Assembly: GCA_947000775.1 (NCBI GenBank)
Contig: CAMQGK010000327.1
Location: forward strand, 16,316,501-16,380,500
Direction of reading: 5' to 3'
Length of the DNA: 64,000 bases
Source of the DNA: Pterois miles
Taxonomy: Eukaryota; Chordata; Actinopteri; Perciformes; Scorpaenidae
The position numbers and the translations under genes are program-made. Positions 11,761-21,346 of the stretch are shown in pieces (position 1 is the stretch's first letter; every line of letters begins with the position of its first letter). The notes under the pieces were generated by a model that was not told the origin of the DNA, did not search any database, and was given only the letters and a program-made list of their open reading frames with translations.

Positions 11761-13946
11761 AAAAAATGTGACCTCTGGAAGAATTCAGTACCTAGTGTTG
11801 TGTCTGGTTTACAATACTGACAATATACAGCATATAATATTAACAAAAAGGAAAAATTAAAAATTAATAAAGAAGAAAAATTAATATCCAGACTTTCCCA
11901 AGTGAATTATTTTCTTGCTGATGTGTAAATAATTTAAAAACTTTAATATTTTCACAAGTTGTAGCTAATAGCTAGCACAACTGTTTCTATTTGGATAATA
12001 AACCAGTGGACCTCATGTAGGAAGCGATATGCAAACTAATTTCCTCTTATTTTTGTTCGCAGCCACCATTTGCTCTTATTTTGTTAGTACCCACTCTTAC
12101 CAAGATAAAAAGAAAAAAATCTTGTTTTTGTCCACAAATTAATTGTAGAATGCAAAGAAAAAACAGTTTTAAATTTGAGGATTGAGGTTTTAGAATAATT
12201 ATAATTATTAAACATGAAATTGGTCCACTGATCATATTTAAGACTATTAAAAACCAGTGGATGATATTGCATGACTTACATACTGCTCTTAGATGCTCTT
12301 AGATTAATTTCTCGTAACGCTAGTACAGGTGCATGTTTACCTTGTTTAGTTTTATTTAACAGTACTAGTAATTGTAGAAATATGTTGGTTTCAGTATGCC
12401 GATCACCCCCTCCACGGGCCTTGAAAATAGGCCCCCAACCCTTGTTCAGATGTTTTCCATATTCCATCTATCTATCCGTGTCATCTATCTGATCTTATCT
12501 AAAGTCTTCTAAAAGCATTTTTTCTCTCCAGTGCTCTGGCATGTGCCAGAGTATTAAATACATGGCACCTTACCTGCCCTATAGTGTTTAGGAGGTGCTA
12601 CCTATGCTAATACCTGCCCTTACAGGATATAGCATTTGGGGGGCAATAGGGGCAAAATCTATGTTAACAATTCATGATCAGGTGGGATTCATCATTCAGT
12701 ACACCTGGTGTGAGAGCATATTTGGATGTTTAAGAACGTTTGGTGTATCTGGAGTTGACGTCTCTTATTTTTTCTCTTAACGGAAAATTACGACAAATTT
12801 AAGAAACTGCAGCATGAGGCCAAATGTGTTTGTGAAAGATATTGTAGGACTTAAAACATCGGTAATCACTGTACATTAACTAAATCTGAAAGTGACCACC
12901 ACGTCAAGGACTGTCAGTGCCGTTCGGACTTGCTTTTCCATGGATGCAAACTGGCCTTGGCCTGGTGTGTTTCTGATTTCCTGCACCGTCTGGTGAAGGT
13001 AGCAGCTTTGCATGCTGGGGTCACACCTGTAACGTATTTCACACTGGGTTATATTTTGAGTGGCCACCTGGATGAGGAAATAACATGTTCACAGTGCATG
13101 AACACTACAGCCCTCCCTGCCAGGTAGGAACAGGTGTGTGTTTTAGACTACAAACGGCACATTAATACAACACAGGCTGCTTCAACATACAGCAGCTCTT
13201 CCCTGCTTCTTGCTTTTTAAGAAGTCGGGGAAACTTTTCACCTATCGAGGCCTTTGAGGTCTTTAAAATCTTTGGTTAAATGATCTGCCATGGGACTAAA
13301 CGTCCTACCATATGTTGTGCTGCTTTGTTTCCAAAATGAAATTAAATACAAAAAAAAATGTCAAAGGGCATTCCACGATACATTCATTACAGGTGATTTT
13401 TTTACTAGGAGTGGGGAAACGTAATGGCATTTTCTAGTCCAACTCCTGGTTAGCTGGACTAATTTTTTTTTATTATGTGCAGCTTCGGGGCATGTGTATG
13501 AAAAGATTGATTGTGCGAATGCCATTTCTGTCAGCCACAAACAGGCGATGAAATACCAAGCACACCTGGAGCAGCACTCCCGTTTGACAAGCACATACCA
13601 ATGTAAGGCCCTATTAGAAAAACAATGAAGTCTATCATAAAACATTTATGGTAGATAAAGTGCCTGAGAGTGCTAAAAGCAAGACATTATGGCAGCTGGT
13701 CTAAATTAATTTTAGGAGGTGGGCTCGTACCAGAAGGTAGGCACACAACATTAAGAAACACAGTAAAAAATAATAAATTCTGATTTTTAATTGGAATATT
13801 TGTGCAATAACATCATCAATGCAAAGTTAATTAATTTTCAGATTTGTTTTATATTAAATTCAGTCTTACAAATGAGAGACTGCTGAACCCTCACCTGGAT
13901 AATAATAAATGTAGTTTCCAAAACCATAATAGAAAATAGACTGTTA
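11761..13946. other. Gene-free intergenic stretch
   Basis: AT-rich sequence with no supported gene. An 8-bp-arm inverted repeat (CTCTGGCA/TGCCAGAG) sits at 12534-12551. Short open frames occur only by chance. Confidence 0.55.
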
Positions 13947-13952
13947 TTTATT
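13947..13952 (-). terminator. zadh2: Candidate zadh2 polyadenylation signal
   Basis: AATAAA on the minus strand (TTTATT on plus), 150 bases past the zadh2 stop. It is the first canonical hexamer found downstream on the coding strand. A longer 3'UTR using another signal is possible. Confidence 0.5.
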
Positions 13953-14101
13953 CATAAAAGCATTGTGTAGATTTACTTATATTGTTCTATCAATCATCTT
14001 ACAAAAATAAAGAAATAATCTCTATAAAATTAAAGACTTTCTGTTTTCAATGATTTGAGTTCAAGCATGTTTTTTTTTTAGTGCATTAACAATTAGTTAA
14101 A

Positions 14102-15032
14102 TCACAGCTTGCTATCACTAACAGGCGATGATGCCATTTCCACCACGACCTTGCCCAAGTTTTTCCCAGCATACATGTAGTCCACAGCCCGGAAGACTGA
14201 CTCCAAGCCTACGAACCTCCCCTCCTGAGCCAAATCCCCACAGTCCACCTCACACACCAGCTTCCCCTTGGCAAACATCTGCATCATGCTACCCAGAGCC
14301 TCCCTGTAGTCACTGATGAAGTGGGGCAGGAAGAAACCTCGCATGCTGGCTGACTTCTGGAGCAGCTTCACCGGTAGCGTTCCCCCTCTGAAGGCTGGGA
14401 TCCCTGACGCCGTCTGGTACCCCGAGATGAAGCCAATCACTATGAGCCGCCCCTTATTGGCCAAGCTGTTCACTGCGAGTTCTAAGACGCTGCCTCCGAC
14501 TGACTCGTAAACCACGTCTATGCCTCGTGGGTACTCTTTCTTCAGCGTCTTAGCCAGGTCCTCTGTGGTGTAGTTGATGGGCCGGTCGCAGCCGATGGAT
14601 TTAAGGAAGCCGGCTTTCTCGTTAGATGAGCAGGTCCCAATCACGTGGCAACCGGCCTGTTTGGCAAACTGCACGGCGAACTGTCCCGTTCCTCCCGCAG
14701 CCGCCGTGACCAGGACCGTCTCGCCTTTGGCCAGGTCGCCCAGACGTTTCAAGGCAATGTAGGCCGTGGCGCCGCTGACCAACAGGGTGAGGAACTCTGG
14801 CTTCACAGCGGGGACGGGCACACTTTCCTTGGCTGGCACCACCGTGTACTCTGCAAACGCACCGCTACCGAAGTAGGCCACAGTGTCCCCAACGGTGTAC
14901 CGAGAGCTGGCGCTAAGGCCGAGGCCAACAACCTCACCGATACCCTCGAAACCAGCGTCGAAGGGGGGCTTCACCGAGGGGTCGTAGCGGCCTGCTGAGT
15001 AATTAATATCAGAGGCGTTGATTCCCACAAAA
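14102..15032 (-). CDS. zadh2: zadh2 coding exon 2 (terminal)
   Basis: 931 bases from acceptor TATTTCAG (complement of 15033-15040) to the TGA at 14102-14104. The first base T completes the split Arg codon (CG|T), giving RNRFVGINASD exactly as in mammalian ZADH2. It encodes most of the catalytic and Rossmann domains and the terminal SKL. The open frame runs upstream into the intron to 15115, but the sequence there (poly-Phe/hydrophobic) is not family-like, which places the true exon boundary at 15032. Confidence 0.95.
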
Positions 15033-17013
15033 CTGAAATACAAACAGAAAAAGAAGTGGATTAAAGTTGAGAAAATAAAACAGTTACATGATGAAGTTGT
15101 GAATAAAACGATCACACAATCTTGGACAAAAGCTTTTATGTTGCCATTGGTGTGGGCGCATATTTCCTGAATTCTGTCTGAAGGTCAGCTTCTTCCTCTA
15201 GACGTCTGCACGGGGTACAAACACTTGTTTTGGCAATGATTCCCTTTTCTCTGTAAGACAACGGCCCTGCACTGACAGGGAAAGGCTTATATCACAAAAC
15301 ACATTGCATGATGTCATGATTCATTGTCTTCAGAGACACCCACAACAAACTGCACTTTTATAAACCTTAGATAGTTGCTTCTTGCCTCGACACGAAAGAC
15401 GGCTGTTTTCATCTTACTTTGGTAACATGTTGGAAACAAATATGTGGGAAAGGAATGTATAAATAAATCATTTACCGTCTTTTAGAGCGGCACGCATGCT
15501 GGGCCTCATTACTGTGCATGTCACACGTGTACTTTGAGCTCGTTGATAATGCTTCTGTGGTTTATAGATGGGTCACAGTGACATAACAGAACACCTTGAT
15601 TTGACGACTTTACATCTACAGAATCAGTTTCCTCACAGGGAAATATTACGTTTTCATCAAAAGTGCAACTATTTCAATGTACAAAACTAAAAGCACTGAG
15701 CCGCTTGAGTTTTAACAAATTAAAACAAGCTGATGTTTGTGTGTGAATACAGGCTGTTCGCACATAAACCTCTGAAAAACTTTTGAATCTAACAAAATAT
15801 ACCACAAACTTAAAAATCCAACACTTGTTACAGTCACATTATAAAATCATAACATAATAGGTGTTTTAAGCTACACTGAAAAATATTAAATGAAAAAGGT
15901 TTCAAGGCCTGTAATTTTGATTTAGCGCAAAACTGACAGTCACATTTACGCAAATTATTTGTTTTGGAGTGCATATTTGTCAAAAACAATTAAATGAAAA
16001 TGCAAAATTTTGGACTCAATCAAAAACAATCTATCTTTCATGTGCAGATCATGTAATTGTACACATTTATGTGCCTACATTTAAGCTCTGTGTAAAGTTG
16101 AAGTGTACACATGGAGGTGTGGACTCAGAAATCTATTGGGACTGGAGGTTTTACTGTATGTTGCAGAGACCTGCTTCAATGACATCATCAGTAATATCTA
16201 AAATAAAGAAAAAAAGTTTCATTTCTTCCTTGTGAATTATTCCGCCTCTTTCGCTGCAGCCGTGATCTTTCCAGAGATCAATTTATCACTCTGAAATTCG
16301 TCACTTAACACTTTCGTATGTGATATTTCATTAGGATTGCACTGACACTGTGCAATGTGGGATAAGTGGTTCTTGATTTGCACAATCCCACAACCAGAAA
16401 TATTTATTTTCTGTTAGTTAAAACATCTTCGCTGATGCCAGGACTGTGATAACTCACTAATACAGTCAAAGGTCTTGCAAGGCAGTAATGTATCTACACT
16501 CAGTCTGATGGAGAATATATATTTTATTGGCAGTAAATCCCACAATAAACCCTGAAGTGCATTTGTGTAAGGCTAATATAACATTTAAAATCAGATCAGG
16601 CATTCATACAGTCAGTGCTGTAGTAGTCAATCAGAATAAAGGTAAGATATTACCTCCGGCTGAAAAAGAAAGCCTGTTATTTTCAAAAAGAGCATCAATT
16701 TATGCCTTTTCCACCTCAGATGAGCACCTGTAGTTTAATAGCGTTTATATAATAATCAGTCAGTCTGTGTCAGGATAAAAGAGGTATATGGATTGACTGA
16801 CTTCAGGTGGGTTTACTCTTCCCTAACCGTGAACACACTGCTGCTGCTGCTGCTGCTGCTGAATGAGAGAAATGATGCTGCAATTCCCGCGCCGTGTAAC
16901 ACTGCATCTCCTTCTCCATCATCATCTCCATCTCTTGATGCCAGTCTGATCCCCCCTCCCACCCCACCTCCATGACTTTCTGTTTGCAGTTTGGTGACGT
17001 AGAGAGACAGGAG

Positions 17014-17073
<60 letters not shown>

Positions 17074-17646
17074 GAGGGGAAAGAGAGAGAGATGCCGAGA
17101 TGGATTGATAGACAAATGCAGAGAAGAGGGCGGAACTTGGATTTACAGTACAGCGCTTATTCCTCACGTATTTTGCCATCTTGTGATGATGATGATGATC
17201 GCAGGTGCCGGACATGGGTAAATCAAGGTAAGCGCTTTATCCAACTTCTCCACATTACTGTGATAGATCGACGTCAAATAATGATCCACTAATAGACTCA
17301 TAACACGTTTTGGGTCACATTAGTGTCTGTTTCTCTCCACCCTTCAAAAAACAACAACTTACCGATTTCTGACGAGCAAGTCCGCGTCTCCGGGAGTCGG
17401 AACCGCGACGGTTTGCATAGAAACGGCTTCTCTGAAATTAGGACTGAGCTTGTTTACGACAAGCTTTTTCATGCTGCTCGGTATGGAGGATCCTTTAAAA
17501 TCCATGAAGTGCGCCGAGTAGGACAGGTCTATGATGGAGCGTCGCGCCACCGGATGAACTCCTGAAAGTGCGTCGGTGCCTCTGAGCCCCCCGCCGAACG
17601 CCGATACCGCTCTCCTGCCGTTCCTCGCCAGCAGCAGGATGGACAT
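14102..17646 (-). CDS. zadh2: Prostaglandin reductase 3 / zinc-binding alcohol dehydrogenase domain-containing 2 (two coding exons)
   Basis: Spliced CDS: exon 1 17646-17363, intron 17362-15033, exon 2 15032-14102; 1215 bases, 404 residues (human protein 377). The family is NADPH-dependent medium-chain reductases that reduce 15-keto-prostaglandins such as 15-keto-PGE2; the human protein is peroxisomal. Seen: an N-terminal GroES-like part containing GINASDINYSAGRYDP, the Rossmann cofactor motif AAAGGTG at residues about 195-201, the family signature YESVGG, and a C-terminal SKL peroxisomal signal (402-404). The zinc ligands of true alcohol dehydrogenases are not apparent, as expected for this reductase branch. 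The ATG at 17646 is chosen because the next upstream codons are non-ATG and a frame stop lies at 17671-17673; A is at -3. The gene lies head to head with tshz1, as in other vertebrates. Identity is by recalled family sequence and synteny; very confident. Confidence 0.96.
16839..16861. repeat. (CTG)8 trinucleotide repeat in zadh2 intron
   Basis: Near-perfect CTG run, intronic and non-coding here. Confidence 0.9.
17017..17093. repeat. (AG)n microsatellite in zadh2 intron
   Basis: AG run with GGAG interruptions near 17046 and 17073-17080. On the zadh2 strand it reads as a long CT tract. Confidence 0.92.
17363..17646 (-). CDS. zadh2: zadh2 coding exon 1
   Basis: 284 bases encode 94 residues plus two bases of a split Arg codon. 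The exon ends in CG before a consensus donor GTAAGT (complement of 17357-17362). It carries an arginine-rich N-terminus with no acidic residue before about residue 25, then the conserved stretch KLSPNFREAV and PGDADLLVRN found in vertebrate ZADH2. The first ~27 residues extend beyond the human protein and look like a mitochondrial presequence, which is unusual for a protein ending in SKL. Confidence 0.93.
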
Positions 17647-19236
17647 GATGGCTCCGAAATGTGACAAAGTTCAACTTGACGTACAGGCTACGTTAGTGGC
17701 AGCAATGAGCCCGGCTGCCATTAGCCTGCGCTGTGGGCTTCTTTCCTCTGCACTGTACACAGCATGCAGGCCGGGGCCGGGCTGAGCCGGGCAAAACGCA
17801 CTTTAAAACCAAATATAAGGGCACATATATTTCGCAGCGTGCCTCTCTGTTTGTTAAGCAAAAACAACAGTCGAGTATTTCGGATTAAAACGTAGCACTG
17901 GTGCAGCCCTGTAGGCAGCACAGCAGCACCAGCAGCAGCAGCGCCCCAGACTTATCGGAGTCCCTCCCCTTCCCGGACACAACACTCACTTCCTAGTAAG
18001 GTGAAACAAATCAATCCTCGTCTCCGAACATATCCTCAACCGTTTTCCTCCCACGAAACCGACACCGACCCCACCGGATCTCTTCAGATATCGCAACTAA
18101 ATATAACAATACGGCGCGCTGTGCCGTTGCGCACCCGTTTAAATCGCATTTTTATTCGGTTGCCGAAACGTGTTTGCGCCCACATGTAGGCTACACCTGT
18201 AACCAAAGCCCGTACCCGCGATTAGTGTGTTGTTTGCATTCCTTTCTGCTTGCATGCTTGCTGTACATGTGTTGTCATCTAATTGTCACCTGAATGCCAT
18301 TTTCTGAAAGCGCCTCCAGGTTTTTGAAAAGCATGCAACTACTACTACAACATACTGTTTGATAGCATGGAACCCTCGTCCCACCCCCAGTGGGAGACGG
18401 ACCTCCAACTCGTGCTGTGACAACCTAAAGATTACATTTAAGTTGTAACTAGTGAAGTATTTGTTGTGGTTTACATGTTCATATAAGTTTGTGTTTTAGT
18501 TGATAAGTTCCTTAAGGATCATTTCCTTTGTCGGAGGTTTTGGATTTTAGTAAAGCAAAGGGAGAAGGAGAGAGAGAGAGGGAGAGGGGGGAAAACAAGA
18601 CAATTAAAAAGATTGACAGGTAGGCTCCTCTGTCAGGGGTGACGCTTGTGGAGAGGGGAGGAGTAAAAATGTAGCAGGAAAAGCCACTCGATGCGTCTGT
18701 CTATCAGTTGAGACTGTCTGAAACAGCTTCTGGATCCACCGCGTTTTCCATTTTTTTTCTTTTTTTTTGGGAGAGCTCGGATCAGTCTCTGGAGTTTTTT
18801 CCCCTCTCTCATTTTTGCTCTTTTTAAGAGACAAATATTTGAATCCGTGTCGATCTGATGGGCTGTTGGCGAAGCTTGGATGCGCCTGCGTCTTGTTTGT
18901 TTCCCCTCTCTCTCAAGTGATCTCCTCTCCACCGCATCAGCCACCCCTCCAAAAAAAAAAAAAAAAAACGACTCTTGTCCAAGATGCGATGAGATGAGCG
19001 GTGGAAATTATTTCCGCGACTCTTAAAACGTAAGTAAGAGAGAAAGCCTGCTCGTCCCATTTATTATTTTTTTTGTTCAATGGGAGAGGAAGAGGGAAGG
19101 AGGGGAGGGAGGAAAAAGTCTCCGCCGGACTGGTGAGGCTGGATCCGGGCTGAGGTGGCGTGGTGGTGACGGGACTGACATTAACCCATCTAATGCCTGT
19201 CTATCTGTTTTCTCCTCTCCGCTTTCTCTCTTTCAG
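17647..19236. promoter_or_regulatory. Divergent zadh2/tshz1 promoter region and tshz1 leader
   Basis: The two start codons are about 2.1 kb apart and point away from each other. The zadh2 side (17650-18180) is GC- and CpG-richer than its surroundings, with runs such as CCGGGGCCGGGC near 17771-17783, as expected of a TATA-less vertebrate promoter. The tshz1 side (18540-19030) is purine/pyrimidine-skewed and probably holds the start of its untranslated exon. No TATA box stands out and transcription starts cannot be fixed from sequence alone. A poly-A run lies near 18951-18968. Confidence 0.6.
19030..19236 (+). other. tshz1: Probable 5'UTR mini-intron of tshz1
   Basis: A strong donor AAAC/GTAAGT at 19030 and a strong acceptor, pyrimidine tract plus TTTCAG ending at 19236, bracket 207 bases just upstream of the tshz1 coding start. 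Both signals are near consensus and correctly oriented. If used, an untranslated exon ending at 19029 is spliced to the exon starting at 19237. Inferred from splice signals only. Confidence 0.4.
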
Positions 19237-19491
19237 GTCTCTGGCACAAGAAGACACGGAAACGCGGGGATACTTTACTTATCAGAGCTGTGCGCTGCGC
19301 TCACACGGGACTTATTTGTTTTGTTGAGTTTATTTATTTTTTAGTTTCGGTGTGCGTAAAAAGGCGCAGCAAAGTATCGCCCCCCTCCAAACAGCACTGG
19401 AGATTAGGGGGATTTTTTTTCCAGGGGGAGTGAACTGAAAACTTGGGTTTCAAGGTGCTGCTGATTCTTTTTTCTTTTTTTAAACCCTGCC

Positions 19492-19521
19492 ATGAGAGAC
19501 ATGAAGGAAGATGATCTTTGA
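19492..19521 (+). promoter_or_regulatory. Upstream ORF 1 in tshz1 leader
   Basis: ATG at 19492 opens a 9-residue frame (MRDMKEDDL) closed by TGA at 19519-19521. The last base of the stop is the first base of the next upstream ATG (TGATG), an arrangement that permits termination-reinitiation. Confidence 0.45.
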
Positions 19522-19562
19522 TGGACATGAAGGTGTCAGGAGCTGGCCGAATCCCTTCGTAA
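19521..19562 (+). promoter_or_regulatory. Upstream ORF 2 in tshz1 leader
   Basis: ATG at 19521 overlaps the stop of upstream ORF 1 and encodes MDMKVSGAGRIPS, ending in TAA at 19560-19562. It lies 185 bases before the main start, far enough for ribosomes to resume scanning. Confidence 0.45.
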
Positions 19563-19716
19563 TTTTTGTGCTTGTTGTCGAAGCCGAGCCAGCTATTGAG
19601 TCCAAAAAAGAGCAGGCAGTTTGAAAAGAAGACAGATCCGAGATCAGAAACCCTTCCCCCCGACAAACGGGATGATTTTTCCAAACTGACAGACTTGATT
19701 TGTTTGTAACCCCTGC

Positions 19717-19787
19717 ATGAGAAGCGCCGTGGAGAGTGACGGTCACTATGCCGAGGAGAAAGCAGCAAGAGCCGCGGCGATCAGCAG
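19717..19787 (+). promoter_or_regulatory. Overlapping upstream ORF crossing the tshz1 splice junction
   Basis: ATG at 19717 lies 31 bases before the tshz1 ATG in another frame (+1 relative to it). Its frame runs through the main start codon to the end of exon 1 at 19787. After splicing it continues as S-V-H-A-R-R and stops at the TGA formed at 48401-48403 in exon 2, giving 29 residues in all. The piece shown is the exon 1 part. Confidence 0.5.
19748..19787 (+). CDS. tshz1: tshz1 coding exon 1
   Basis: 40 coding bases encode MPRRKQQEPRRSA plus the first base of a split Ala codon, followed by donor G/GTATAA at 19788. This is the conserved tiny first coding exon of vertebrate teashirt genes, basic and nuclear-localisation-like. 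Phase joins correctly to 48385 (G|CG TAC ATG), giving A-Y-M-P-E-D-E-L-K-A-A. Confidence 0.93.
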
Positions 19788-21294
19788 GTATAACCCGCCC
19801 CTCCATTTCCCATCAGTAACCAACTAGTTCTTTTTTAGTGTGAAGTGTAAATGAAAATATCTCCTTCTGTATCACATTGTTTAGTTGCCCTGCTTGCTGA
19901 GATTTATTTTACAACTCTGTTTAAATTTAATTCCTGGCGTTATTAACACAGCGCGCAACTCAACCCCCCCTGACCCACAGTTGTGTTTTAAAACGTGTCT
20001 TAATTGCGCAAATGACGCACATATCTGCGCATTGCCATTTTTTTATTATCCCCCCCTTTGCCAGGAAAGTTCTCTTAAGAATGGTGAGATAAACTAAATG
20101 GCATGTTATGGGGATAAAAGGGAGCTTTTGAGGTTCAAGAGTGAGTAATGATGAATAATTGACTGGGAAAGAAGGGGGAGAAAACTGGTGAGAGCCGGTT
20201 TTTTTCCTCCTTTTCTTTCTGTTTTATTAGAGGATTGCCATCCTTGATTTGATGCGTGATTGATCGCCTGTCATGTGGCAGTCTTTGATCTATTCATCCC
20301 TGATAAACATCAATAAATCCTGCCATGGAGACAAGCATGCCTCTGGTAGGTTTAGCACACAACCCTCCTGTTGTCTCAACCAGAAGCTGAAAAGCATAAA
20401 AAAGTTGCGAATTAGGGTGGAAAAATCACCTCCTTTTATTTTTAGGGAAAAAGGAGATGAAAGGACAGGGTGTATGCTGAATAGATCACAGGAAAAAATC
20501 AACCCAAACACTCCTTTTTTTTTTTAATCAGGTGTTTGCCTTTTCTTCATGGAGATACATTTTTGCACGTTCCCATCCAAATTCACCCCACATTCACTGT
20601 AAGAATCAGCCCAGTAATGAAATCAATATCCACTGCTGGAGGCGAGTATAATGTTTGCAATGTGACCAACTGATAAAACCAGGTCTTGGCAGAGGGGACC
20701 GACAAGGTTGACTTCTAGTGGTTTGGATTTGGACTCCCCCTTTTTTCCTCTCGTCTCCCTGCAGCCTTTAAACAAATGTAAATGAGTGACAGGGGTTTCT
20801 ACCTCTGTGCTAATGAGGCCGGGCCTTTGAAGTTAGGCATTAACAACTGGAGTGAACAAAAGACAGTTACAGAATTTTAAAGAGATTTTGAAATATGAGG
20901 TGCAAAGCGGGTCGAACAGGAGGGCCAGCCGACGAAGACTTTGAACTCAGCGGGTTTTATCATTTTAAGCAGGGAGCTGCTGCTGCTGGTGGTGGTGGTG
21001 GTGGTGGTGAGGAGGAGGATGAGAAGCGGTGTAGGATGGAGAACATTCAACCGGTGCTCGCTGTCGACTCCTGTCTTTCTCCCTAGCGAAGCACTTCTCA
21101 CACGATTTCAGGCCTAGTCTACGATGACAGGATTCAGATTTAGATATCTGTGTGTGTGTTTGGGTTGTTGTTTTGGCGAAATAGCCCTCTGGAAACGGTT
21201 GGCCATGGTGGGAGCTGAGTGACTCCTGTTAGATTTCTGCATGTAGATGGAGGCATGAAAACATGACATCGCTGTGACCCCTCCCTTCTCTCAC

Positions 21295-21346
<52 letters not shown>

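Larger units (their letters stand above)
15033..17362 (-). other. zadh2: zadh2 intron
   Basis: 2330-base GT-AG intron. It is largely AT-rich single-copy sequence with no recognisable gene. It contains a (CTG)8 tract near 16839-16861 and a long (AG)n tract at 17017-17093, about 270 bases from the donor side. A plus-strand donor-like CAAG/GTAAGC occurs near 17229, with no supporting exon. Confidence 0.85.
19237..19747 (+). other. tshz1: tshz1 5'UTR (proximal part) with several upstream ATGs
   Basis: Sequence between the probable acceptor and the tshz1 start codon. It holds at least four upstream ATG reading frames: 19492-19521 (9 codons plus stop), 19521-19562 (13 codons plus stop, start overlapping the previous stop), a very short one near 19671-19688, and one starting at 19717 that overlaps the main start. 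Such a leader usually means translational restraint of a dosage-sensitive regulator; that role is inferred. Confidence 0.55.

Noticed and set aside
12534..12551. Perfect 8-bp inverted repeat CTCTGGCA/TGCCAGAG as a p53 or operator site
   Set aside because: The p53 half-site consensus is not met, and short palindromes of this size are expected by chance in 64 kb.
17647..17667. Longer zadh2 N-terminus starting at 17667
   Set aside because: The codon at 17667 is TTG, not ATG, and a TGA lies two codons further upstream. The first ATG is at 17646.
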